A stretch of 37,667 nt of DNA from Bacteroidales bacterium UBA6428 (GTDB lineage Bacteria > Bacteroidota > Bacteroidia > Bacteroidales > UBA932), in the NCBI GenBank assembly GCA_002437305.1, contig DJOW01000018.1:1-37667 (forward strand), given 5' to 3'. Both the position numbers and the translations under genes were made by a program. Under the pieces are notes generated by a model, which was not told the origin of the DNA, searched no databases, and was given only the letters and a program-made list of their open reading frames with translations. Below, one piece after another: positions 1 to 7,000 of the stretch (the stretch's first letter is position 1; every line of letters starts with the position of its first letter).

Positions 1-221
1 GTCTACTTTTTCGAGAGCAGCACGAACTTATTTAGTTGAATATCAATTAATTTTCACTTAAGTAGGGACGACTCGTTAGATTTTTAGATGCAGAAAAGTC
101 CTAAATAATGTTTGTAAACACTAAAGAAGGAGCGTGTTTTAGGGCTGCATCGGTCAATATTTGATTCTGAAATAGTCAAGGAGTTTCTTATAATAGTCCT
201 GTGCGGTCAGGCAGGTGTCTG

Positions 222-995
222 TCAGATAACCGGGTAACCGGGGACCCTTTTCCATTCGTGCAGACCACGGTAGTAGAACATCTTCAGTTCATCCGTGATA
301 ATGAAAGGAACAATGTCGTGATTCAGACATTCCTTGAACATTATCAGGCGCCCGACTCTTCCGTTGCCGTCCTGAAAGGGGTGTATTGATTCGAAACGCT
401 GATGGAAATCAAGTATATCCTCTAAACGCATCGGCTTTTTGTCTCTATACTCTTTCAGCAATGCACGCAGTTCATGTCCCACATTCTTCGGTGAGGTCGT
501 TTCCATCCCACCGACCTCGTTTGGTATCCGTTTGTACTCACCGACCGCAAACCAGGATTTGGAAGCATCTGAAGTTCCGCTTTTCAGCAACATGTGAAGC
601 TGTTTTATCATGCTTTCAGTCAGCGGTTCTTTCGCATGGTCAATTATATAGTCAATGCAGCGGAAATGGTTGGTGGTTTCGATGATGTCATCCACTTTCA
701 CCGCATTATCCGTGATTCCTATTGTATTGGTCTCGAATATATAGCGTGTCTGTTCTTCTGTCAACCGGCTGCCTTCAATATGATTTGAATTGTAAGTCAA
801 ATCAATCTGGGTACGGTGATATATTCCGCCTTTGATCCCGGCCTCTTTTTGCTCGCGTAATGTCTTCAAAAGAGGTGAAATTCTGATCTTAGCATTCTTG
901 CGCTGTAGGAGCGGGGCCTCGGCCGGTATATTCCATGTTTTGTGACCTTTGCAGTGCAATAAAGTTAGTACGTATATAATGTTGCCCGAAGTCAT
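222..995 (-). CDS. Fic family protein (AMPylase-like), 3' end frameshifted
   Basis: Fic proteins transfer AMP, or another nucleotide, to hydroxyl side chains of target proteins. The catalytic motif HPFQDGNGRVGR is complete near residues 205-216. An inhibitory-helix motif, SNHIEG, lies near residue 70 as expected for a Fic with an N-terminal autoinhibitory helix. The last residues (EWKRVPGYPVI) depart from the family ending. An 8-bp tandem duplication at 227-242 shifts the frame. Removing one copy restores a family-like tail (GYLTDTCLTAQDYY and onward) that ends at a TGA at 154-156. The start is uncertain: the ATG at 995 adds about 40 atypical residues, and a TTG at 869 gives a more usual N-terminus (LKTLREQKEAGIKGG). 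The core may still be active; loss of about 22 C-terminal residues may impair it. No cognate antitoxin gene is visible beside it. Confidence 0.85.
   Translation of the reverse strand: MTSGNIIYVLTLLHCKGHKTWNIPAEAPLLQRKNAKIRISPLLKTLREQKEAGIKGGIYHRTQIDLTYNSNHIEGSRLTEEQTRYIFETNTIGITDNAVKVDDIIETTNHFRCIDYIIDHAKEPLTESMIKQLHMLLKSGTSDASKSWFAVGEYKRIPNEVGGMETTSPKNVGHELRALLKEYRDKKPMRLEDILDFHQRFESIHPFQDGNGRVGRLIMFKECLNHDIVPFIITDELKMFYYRGLHEWKRVPGYPVI
227..242. repeat. 8-bp tandem duplication (TAACCGGG x2) in the fic gene
   Basis: Two adjacent copies of TAACCGGG (CCCGGTTA on the coding strand) lie at 227-234 and 235-242. With both copies the Fic frame stops at 222. With one copy it runs on to 154 and encodes a normal Fic C-terminus. 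This is what replication slippage would produce and it is reversible in principle. Confidence 0.85.
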
Positions 996-1126
996 TTTGG
1001 AGGGGAATGGCTTGATATTCGTGCATATTCATTAATTTTGCATTGATTTGATGAAAACCTTCTCGGCAAGAGTCTGCCAGCTGAGGCGAATATGGCGTCA
1101 CGAAAGCGAGAATGAGGGAATATACT

Positions 1127-1269
1127 ATGGACAGAAGAATGATACAGGACGCGACATTCCCGAAATGTCCCATCCGCAACATACTCTTTCGCGCCTAGAC
1201 TCGCTCATCGGCTGGGCGATCGGGAACTTTGACACCATTCTGGCGGACCGGAAAAGCGGTGCCCGGTGA
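1127..1269 (+). pseudogene. HxlR-family transcriptional regulator remnant, internal deletion
   Basis: The ATG at 1127 opens a 23-codon frame whose text (FPKCPIRNIL) matches the conserved N-terminus of HxlR winged-helix regulators, including the CPIRNIL segment, and stops at 1196-1198. In the next frame, to the TGA after 1266, the text LDSLIGWAIGNFDTILADRK matches a Bacteroidetes-type HxlR C-terminus. The roughly 70 residues between them, which carry the DNA-binding helices, are missing. I infer one internal deletion with a frame change. No function is expected. It lies directly upstream of the MGMT gene, so it may once have been co-transcribed with it. Confidence 0.6.
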
Positions 1270-1312
1270 TCAGAGGATGAATTTCTTATCAGAAACTCAG
1301 TGTGGCAATATT

Positions 1313-1864
1313 ATGTACAGCAAGAATATAATCAAGACAAGACGTTACGAATCGCCATGCGGCACTTTGCTGCTGGGTTCATTTGATGGCAGACTCTGCT
1401 TGTGCGACTGGCAGGTGGAGAAGCGCCGGGATCATGTGGACAGGCGGCTGAAACGTGCGTTGCAGGCGGAATTTGAGAATGGCACGTCAGACGTGATTGA
1501 AAAAGCGGTTGCGCAGCTTGACGAGTACTTTGTCGGGAAGCGCAAGGAGTTTGATGTCCCATTGCTATTCGTGGGAACGGATTTTCAGAAAAAGGTATGG
1601 AACGAACTGCTGAATATTCCTTATGGTCAGACGGTTTCATACGGAGAGATGGCGCGGTGTATCGGTTTGCCGCAATCTGTCCGGGCAGTGGCAAACGCCA
1701 ACGGTGCCAACGCCATTTCGATTTTTGCCCCTTGCCATAGGGTGATAGGCGGTGACGGTTCGCTGACGGGGTATGGCGGTGGACTTGCGGCCAAGAAAAC
1801 GCTGCTGGAGTTGGAATCAGGCTTGTCAAGGCTGGATTCTCCATTTCCGCTTGCGGACGAGTAG
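1313..1864 (+). CDS. ogt: Methylated-DNA--protein-cysteine S-methyltransferase
   Basis: This is a suicide repair protein that moves the alkyl group from O6-alkylguanine in DNA onto its own cysteine. The active-site signature PCHRVIG is present with Cys141 as acceptor, followed by GSLTGYGGGLAAKKTLLELE typical of the family. The N-terminal ribonuclease-H-like domain (about residues 1-95) is degenerate, as is usual; the winged-helix DNA-binding domain starts near FQKKVWNELLNIPYG. I chose ATG 1313 because it gives about 183 residues, the usual family length. An in-frame ATG at 1277 and a start at 1229 would add sequence overlapping the HxlR remnant. The last dozen residues after KTLLELE are not conserved. 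Confidence 0.93.
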   Translation: MYSKNIIKTRRYESPCGTLLLGSFDGRLCLCDWQVEKRRDHVDRRLKRALQAEFENGTSDVIEKAVAQLDEYFVGKRKEFDVPLLFVGTDFQKKVWNELLNIPYGQTVSYGEMARCIGLPQSVRAVANANGANAISIFAPCHRVIGGDGSLTGYGGGLAAKKTLLELESGLSRLDSPFPLADE

Positions 1865-2145
1865 CGCAAAAGTTGGCAATATCGCTCTTGTCGATGGTGA
1901 AAAAGCATGTGACGGGAGCATATTCGCCATAAATTGCCGCCTATGCGCTTTGAGAATATTGTTCTAAATCATTAACTGAAATGGTGATTGCATCCAGCAG
2001 CGTAGTCCTCATTGTAATCCGTACCAGAGACGCGGAACTCTGATGTGGAAAGATCTACGCAGGACTCGGGCAGGATTTGAATAAGCTTTTGGATTGGTGT
2101 TGCCTTCGGTATAGGTTCCGTCAATCAATCAATAAATAAATGAGG
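1865..2145. other. Intergenic region, no recognised gene
   Basis: No convincing gene is present. A segment at 1893-1937 is similar to one at 6801-6848. On the minus strand a short open stretch without a start reads ILPESCVDLSTSEFRVSG, which I do not recognise. It may be the decayed end of a lost gene. Confidence 0.4.
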
Positions 2146-3825
2146 TCACTGTGTCTGACCAATTATCCAGGAGTCGATTGTTCGGGTTTGGGTAGAGATG
2201 TTCACTCCGACCTTGACAAGTCTTCCGCCGGTCGCTGTTCTTGAACTGCCGCTTGCCGGCCTAATGCCGGACGCTGAGCTTGTCGAAGCGAACGGCTTAG
2301 TGGCAGGCTCAGTGACTGATGCTGCTTCATGGTTTTCCGAACCTTCAAACCTGTACGGAATCAGATACCCCTTCTCGTCAATCTGCTTGAGGGCCTCTTC
2401 TGCAGAGCCATCCACCTTAAACTCAAAGACATAGATTCTGTCCTTGGTCCTGCAGACAGCGTCAGCCCGGCCGATCGCGGACTTCACCTCGGTCTGGGTG
2501 TAGTACCCAAGCAGCGAGAAGATCAGGTAGATGATCGTCTGGAAATGCTTCTCGGACTTGTTCTCCAGATCGTACGGGATACCGGCAAGGAAGGACTGCA
2601 TGCGCTCAAGCGCTTCATTGATGTCATTGTTTTTCAATGCCCTGTTGAACTGGAGCACGAACGAGGCACTCATTCCTTCAGAGCCTCTGTAACTATTCAA
2701 AAGTCCTTTTAGAAATCCTTCTCTGACCTCCCGGTTCGGATAGCCCAAAGTATAGGATTCGTCTTCGGCGTTGTATCCCTTAATCGTCAGGTAACCTGTC
2801 TGATAGAGAAGCGGCAGGATGCTGCCGGAAAACTCCGGTGAGACATCAAAGTCGCTTCTCGCGATTTCGTTCATCCTGTCCAGAAGGTTCTCTGAAATGG
2901 GATTCTCCCTCATGCGCTCAATCAGGAACGTTGGAGTGGCCGTGTCGAACCAATAGCTGCCGAACATTTTGTCAGACAGTGAATTGAGCAGACTGAACGG
3001 GTTGTAGATGTCCTCGGATCTGGCGCAGAAATGGTAACCGTCGTAGTTGCTCTTCAGCTTCTCCAAGGCCGCGTCAAAAGAAATTTCCAGCTCGTCCGCC
3101 ATCTCCTGCACGGGAATATTCATCTGTGATTGAAGCTCCTCCTGCGAAATTCCGCAGATCGCTGAATATCTCGGCATCATCGAGATGTTCTTCAAGTTGT
3201 TGAGCTCGCTGAATATGCTGAGCTGCGCGAACTTGGTGATTCCCGTGATGAACACGAACCTAAGGTACGGATCCAGACTCTTGATCGGGCTGTAGAAGTT
3301 CCTCATGATCTGGCGCATAGGTACCAGCCGCTCCTTGTCGTTCATCACGTCCAGCAGAGGAGCGTCATATTCATCAATGATTATGACGGCTTTCTCTCCG
3401 GTCTGCTCCACCGCCCTGTGGACAAGTCCTTCGAAACGTTGGTTGACACCAATCTCACAATCTCCTTTGCCGTAGAGCTTTTCGTATTTCAGCAATTTAA
3501 TGTTCAGTTCGCTGAGCAGCTCCTCCTCGCTGCAATGTTTCGCTGTGGACATGTCAAAGTGAAAGACCGGATGCTTAGTCCATTCTTTCTTCAGTTCTCC
3601 GGCTTTCAGACCTTTGAACAGATCCTTGTCACCCTCGAAGTAACTATGGAATGTGGATGACAGCAATGATTTGCCGAATCGCCGCGGTCTGCTAAGAAAT
3701 ACATACGAATAGTTTGTCGCCAAGTCATGCACAAACCCCGTCTTGTCGATGTAAAGATAACCACCCTCGATAATCTTATCGAACGTTTGCACCCCGATCG
3801 GGTATTTGATCCTTTTCTCCTCCAT
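2146..3825 (-). CDS. AAA-ATPase-like / PD-(D/E)XK nuclease family protein (DUF1703)
   Basis: This 559-residue protein belongs to a family heavily expanded in Bacteroidetes: an AAA-ATPase-like N-terminal domain (PF09820 type) followed by a PD-(D/E)XK nuclease-like domain (PF08011 type). It opens with YPIGVQTFDKIIEGG. A Walker A variant, RPRRFGKSLL, lies near residues 46-55 and a Walker B segment, VIIIDEYDAPL, near residue 150. The nuclease-like core is visible as GRADAV followed by FEFKVDGSAEEAL near residues 450-475. The cellular role of the family is not established; defence or mobile-element associations have been suggested. Oddity: about 37 residues derived from a dispersed palindromic repeat are inserted in frame between YRFEGS and GRLVKVGVNIS, just before the conserved tail IDSWII. 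Length and motifs otherwise look intact. Confidence 0.93.
   Translation of the reverse strand: MEEKRIKYPIGVQTFDKIIEGGYLYIDKTGFVHDLATNYSYVFLSRPRRFGKSLLSSTFHSYFEGDKDLFKGLKAGELKKEWTKHPVFHFDMSTAKHCSEEELLSELNIKLLKYEKLYGKGDCEIGVNQRFEGLVHRAVEQTGEKAVIIIDEYDAPLLDVMNDKERLVPMRQIMRNFYSPIKSLDPYLRFVFITGITKFAQLSIFSELNNLKNISMMPRYSAICGISQEELQSQMNIPVQEMADELEISFDAALEKLKSNYDGYHFCARSEDIYNPFSLLNSLSDKMFGSYWFDTATPTFLIERMRENPISENLLDRMNEIARSDFDVSPEFSGSILPLLYQTGYLTIKGYNAEDESYTLGYPNREVREGFLKGLLNSYRGSEGMSASFVLQFNRALKNNDINEALERMQSFLAGIPYDLENKSEKHFQTIIYLIFSLLGYYTQTEVKSAIGRADAVCRTKDRIYVFEFKVDGSAEEALKQIDEKGYLIPYRFEGSENHEAASVTEPATKPFASTSSASGIRPASGSSRTATGGRLVKVGVNISTQTRTIDSWIIGQTQ
2230..2342 (-). repeat. Palindromic repeat inserted in frame in the AAA-ATPase gene
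   Basis: On the coding strand this holds AGTCACTGAGCCTGCC (2317-2302) and GCTTCGACAAGCTCAGC (2289-2273), both forms of the repeat core. It also contains a small hairpin, CCGGC-CTAAT-GCCGG, at 2256-2270. The segment is about 111 nt, divisible by three, and replaces the tight turn normally found between two conserved strands of the protein. The edges are estimated from the protein comparison and may be off by a few bases. Confidence 0.75.
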
Positions 3826-3982
3826 AGCCCTTTGTCAATTAATGTTTGGCACTGAATCTTGATTCCGCAATGAGGGAGCCCCTGCGCATCAATGTCAGCA
3901 AGGCAAAGATAATGAATATTTTCCAATACATGCCAATCCCGTTCTCGCTTGTGATTCTTGATGCGATACCTCTCTGCCTCAG

Positions 3983-4113
3983 CGGGTGCAAATACCCGTC
4001 TCTTGCACCCGAAACCCTTTTCGTTGACATAGTGGGGTGCAAACCACCATATTCCGCACCCCGACCATCGTAAATATCCTGATTCGGGTGCACGAATCGC
4101 CATTCTGCCCCCG
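3983..4113. repeat. Three hairpins at an exact 51-bp period
   Basis: Arms CGGGTGCAA/TTGCACCCG (3983-3991, 4003-4011), GGGGTGC/GCACCCC (4034-4040, 4056-4062) and CGGGTGCA with a one-mismatch partner TGCCCCCG (4085-4092, 4106-4113) form similar stems. Their left arms begin exactly 51 bp apart, while the loops and spacers differ. They lie upstream of the AAA-ATPase gene on its strand, so they could sit in its leader. Confidence 0.7.
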
Positions 4114-4413
4114 AAACAAGCTATCCAGAATCAAGCACGTACCTGACTTTGACAATGATTCACCCTCGCGTGCGCGCGTCACGCGCAAGGATTTCAACCA
4201 ATGGCCTGATAGCCTCCTGTTGGGGTGTCGTGTATAGAGTCTCGCTGTGCAGCTGATCGTTCGGGAGTTTGATTCTCAGGGGATTGTCGCGGTCTTGGCG
4301 ATTGACATCAGCGTGAGTGAAAGGCTTGGTTCCGCGCACGGCAGACATGTTAATGAGGGTCCGTGCGTGTGAGACTGGCTTTGGCTCACGGGCCGTTGTG
4401 TAGGGATATGAAA

Positions 4414-4447
4414 CAAGCTGGCCGAAGGGGGTGCCACGGCCAGCTTG
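4414..4447 (-). terminator. Rho-independent-like hairpin after the Ig-like lipoprotein gene
   Basis: CAAGCTGGCCG at 4414-4424 and CGGCCAGCTTG at 4437-4447 make a perfect 11-bp stem with a 12-nt loop, about 20 bp beyond the lipoprotein stop. The T-run after it on the minus strand is short (TTT), so termination is probable rather than certain. Confidence 0.6.
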
Positions 4448-4467
4448 AGTTTGGATATTCATAAAAA

Positions 4468-6099
4468 TTACTTCTTTTCCACGTAGGCGCAGGTGACGTC
4501 CCAGAGGGAGAAGTCGTTTTTGTACTTGACCTCAAGTTCCTGCTCGACACCGTTCTTCCAGAGATGGGCGTGGTAGATCGGGTTGTAATCAGCATCGTAG
4601 CCAGCGCTCTCGTTGCCGGCCACATAGATGTCATTGCCGTCCACCGCCAGGCCAACGCCTTGGCAGAGTTTCATGTCAGCGGCCACCTTCTGAGCGCCCT
4701 TGGAGGTCCAGATGTAAGGGCAGATGTCCTTTGCCGCGTTGGTCTCGGTCATATTGCCTTCGATGATATATTCCCCGTCCTTGACATAGAGGCCAGTGAC
4801 TTCTGTTCCCACGTAGTCCGTGAAATCTTGGGCCACACCGTCAATCCAGAGAACGCCTTTCCATCTTCCGCCAGACTCTTTCTCGGTTCCCGCGGCATAG
4901 ACCTTGCCACCGTCGATGCAGACAGCGTTTACCTTCGCCACTGTTTTCCCGCTGGTAAGACTCTGTGCGACACCGTTTTTCCAGATTGTGGCCACTCCGC
5001 CCTGCTTGTTGTCGGCTGGCTGGACATAACCTCCGACATAGACATCCTTTCCGTCTGAGCAGATGCAGTACGCCACGGCATCCGTAGAGCCGTCAGTCAG
5101 GTACTGGGGCTTGCCGTCCGTCCAAAGGATGACGCGCCTGTCATAAACCGGTGTGTCAAATCCGGCGGCATAGACCTTGCCGTCAGAGACTGTCACCGCA
5201 ATCGGCGATGTGGCGTATTTCCCGTCGCTGATGACGGTCTTCTCCGCCTTGTCCTCCTCACCGGCCTTGAATTTCCAGATCACACCGACATTCAGATGGT
5301 AAGGATCGTAGAAACCATCGTCCACAAGATCACCGGTCGCCTCGCAGCCAACGATGTAGATTGTCTCACCGTCAGCATAGACCCCGTTGCAGAAAGCGTC
5401 ATGGCTTCCGTCTGAAAGCAGGTGTCTCTTGCCGTTCTTCCAGATTGTGGCGTAGTAGTAACCCTTTCCAGGAACAGCCTCCTGGCCGATTGCATAGATC
5501 ACGGCTTCTTTTTGTGTCACGGTGACAACGCATGCCGCTGTCAATCCTCCGTCTTCAGTGGTTACGGTGACTTTGGCAGTGCCGCTTCCGATGGCTGTGA
5601 CATTCCCATCCTGATCAACGGTGGCAACGGATTCGTTGTCGGATTTCCAACTTATATTCTTGTTGGAGGCGTTGTCCGGATCGACAGTGGCTGTCAAGGT
5701 TTTTGTCTCGCCAACGCTGAGGCTCAATTCAGTTTCGCTCAACCTCACACTTTCGGCTTTGATCGCTTTAGCCAAAACTGTGACATCGCAATTCCCTGAC
5801 TTGCCATCAACGGTGGCCGTTATGGTGGCGGAACCTGGTTTGACAGCGGTCACAACACCTTTTTCATCAACGGACGCTACCTCCTGGTTGGAAGATTTCC
5901 ATGTCAGCGTTCTGTCGGCAGCCCCGGCAGGGGCGATCGAGGCCTTGATGGTTTTGGTCTCACCCTCAACTATTTCCATCTTGTCCGGAGACAAGGTAAT
6001 GTCGGAAACAGTAACTTCGTCTGACTTCTTGCATGAAGCAAGAACCGCGATTGCCAGCACGGGCAAAACCACGGTGGATAACAATTTTTTGAAACTCAT
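4468..6099 (-). CDS. Surface lipoprotein with two BIG_2 Ig-like domains and a propeller-like repeat region
   Basis: The protein has 543 residues. The signal peptide ends in a lipobox, VLASC, with lipidated Cys23, so it is an envelope lipoprotein. Two bacterial Ig-like group 2 domains follow at about residues 30-110 and 112-195; each shows the typical LTWKSSNQEVASVDEKG and ISWKSDNESVATVDQDG signatures. From about residue 200 to the end there are six or seven imperfect repeats of the form IYVAG...ATIWKNG...LTDG, which read like blades of a beta-propeller. No catalytic motif is visible. A role in surface adhesion or glycan contact is plausible but is inference. It stands alone with its own promoter-like sequence and terminator. 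The C-terminal name of the repeat family is not certain. Confidence 0.88.
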   Translation of the reverse strand: MSFKKLLSTVVLPVLAIAVLASCKKSDEVTVSDITLSPDKMEIVEGETKTIKASIAPAGAADRTLTWKSSNQEVASVDEKGVVTAVKPGSATITATVDGKSGNCDVTVLAKAIKAESVRLSETELSLSVGETKTLTATVDPDNASNKNISWKSDNESVATVDQDGNVTAIGSGTAKVTVTTEDGGLTAACVVTVTQKEAVIYAIGQEAVPGKGYYYATIWKNGKRHLLSDGSHDAFCNGVYADGETIYIVGCEATGDLVDDGFYDPYHLNVGVIWKFKAGEEDKAEKTVISDGKYATSPIAVTVSDGKVYAAGFDTPVYDRRVILWTDGKPQYLTDGSTDAVAYCICSDGKDVYVGGYVQPADNKQGGVATIWKNGVAQSLTSGKTVAKVNAVCIDGGKVYAAGTEKESGGRWKGVLWIDGVAQDFTDYVGTEVTGLYVKDGEYIIEGNMTETNAAKDICPYIWTSKGAQKVAADMKLCQGVGLAVDGNDIYVAGNESAGYDADYNPIYHAHLWKNGVEQELEVKYKNDFSLWDVTCAYVEKK

Positions 6100-6131
6100 A
6101 ATTCAGTTCGCTTGTTTGTTCATATAAGGTT

Positions 6132-6163
6132 CGAAGGTAGGCAATTATTCTCATATATTAAAC
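6132..6163 (-). promoter_or_regulatory. Bacteroidetes-type promoter for the Ig-like lipoprotein gene
   Basis: On the minus strand GTTT (6163-6160), a 20-nt gap, and TACCTTCG (6139-6132) resemble the TTTG / TAnnTTTG consensus with one mismatch in the -7 box. The start codon is about 30 bp downstream. Confidence 0.4.
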
Positions 6164-6201
6164 TAATGCGGCCTTTTTAAATGCCTTTATCGTTTTATGA
6201 A

Positions 6202-6480
6202 TCATAACCTTTGCGGAAGATCACAAGTGAGGCCGCCATACATGCCGACCGCCTCGTCAATCTCATGCTTTGCCAAGGCCGATGTCCCGATGACCAAGCT
6301 GTCTGTTAGCACGTGATTCGTACAGCTTTCAGCTACTTGCTGTTTGAGTTTCAGATAGTTGTAGTTGAAAGTGTGCGGATTGTCGCTGATTGGGATGTCG
6401 CCGAAATCAACAGACTTTGAAACTCGTTCAAGGTAGGATTCATATCTTAGGCAGGAGATAGTGTTCCTGCAAAATATTCC
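6202..6480 (-). pseudogene. Open reading remnant without a start, family unknown
   Basis: About 92 sense codons run from a TAG just upstream of 6480 to the TGA at 6202-6204, with no plausible start. The text is protein-like (for example FGDIPISDNPHTFNYNYLK and HEIDEAVGMYGGL). I do not recognise the family. It abuts and overlaps the hipA remnant in another frame, so it looks like the 3' part of a different gene joined to it by a deletion. Confidence 0.4.
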
Positions 6481-6673
6481 CTACATGCGTACAGTTCTGA
6501 ATGATGAAATCAACAATATCCAGATAGCCATGTCCTGTAGTCGCATTAGCTCCGTCATTCAGACCTGATAAAGTCATTGCAGAAGCAAGATGAATCCGTT
6601 TCCCATCTTTGCTTCTGTCGAAACGTTCTGAAAGCAAAGTGTGATGTTTTTCGCCTGTGGCGATCAGCTCGCC
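6440..6673 (-). pseudogene. hipA: HipA-type serine/threonine kinase toxin, internal fragment
   Basis: The minus-strand frame reads LLSERFDRSKDGKRIHLASA and continues with MTLSGLNDGANATTGHGYLD and IVDFIIQNCT. This is the middle of the HipA C-terminal kinase domain in Bacteroidetes: SxRFDR, the HxASAMTL segment and GYLDIVDFI. There is no start. The segment ends at a stop before the catalytic NSDDH motif, and the frame is closed upstream by a TGA at 6674-6676. HipA toxins phosphorylate aminoacyl-tRNA synthetases in families studied elsewhere; this copy cannot do so. No hipB-like antitoxin is seen nearby. Confidence 0.68.
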
Positions 6674-7000
6674 TCATTTCTTTTGATTTCCCTAAGGAAG
6701 AGTCGCAAGCCATGAACGGGGCGACTTTTTCATGCGGGAAGAGGAAATAGAAAAACAGAATGAGAAGGCGATGAGGGCAATAATGCAATAAAGTGCCACC
6801 ATCGTGATTAAAAAACACAATGACGGGAGCATTATCGCCATGAAATGCTCTTGCCGTGGCATCCGAATATCACCCTTTCATCGCCTCCCTTGAGAAGTAC
6901 AAGACTGCGAAGAACTGGAGCAAATGGAAGACCAAATTCAAACCATTGACGGAGAACTCCGGGAAGGCGTTATAACCTTTTTACCAGGTTCGATGAATAA
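6674..7000. other. Intergenic region, degraded
   Basis: No gene is supported. A small stem, AGTCGC (6701-6706) with GCGACT (6721-6726), is followed by T5 on the plus strand but has no plus-strand gene before it. Positions 6801-6848 resemble 1893-1937. A plus-strand stretch ending in a TAA at about 6974 reads SLEKYKTAKNWSKWKTKF, without a clear start or family. Confidence 0.4.

Larger units (their letters stand above)
3826..4467. other. Intergenic region with hairpin repeats, no confident gene
   Basis: This 640-bp stretch holds three regularly spaced hairpins (3983-4113), a GC-alternating palindrome near 4168-4190 (GCGTGCGCGCGTCACGC), and a terminator-like stem at 4414-4447. Several short open frames run through it. 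The longest on the minus strand, 4160-4462, starts 5 nt after the lipoprotein stop but overlaps the terminator stem and shows no family I know. Confidence 0.5.

Noticed and set aside
1..39. Frame open from the window edge to a TGA at 37-39 (VYFFESSTNLFS)
   Set aside because: Only 12 codons are visible. It may be the end of a gene cut by the window but cannot be supported.
889..1182. Minus-strand frame opposite the HxlR remnant
   Set aside because: The plus strand gives recognisable HxlR text at the same place. The minus frame has only a hydrophobic stretch and no family.
4160..4462. 100-codon minus-strand frame just after the Ig-like lipoprotein gene
   Set aside because: It contains the terminator-like stem at its start and matches no family I know. 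It could be a real small gene, but support is too weak.
6692..6803. 36-codon hydrophobic peptide on the minus strand (MVALYCIIALIAFSF...), toxin-like
   Set aside because: It has one membrane segment and a basic tail, but no promoter or antitoxin RNA signal and lies in decayed sequence. Chance is more likely.
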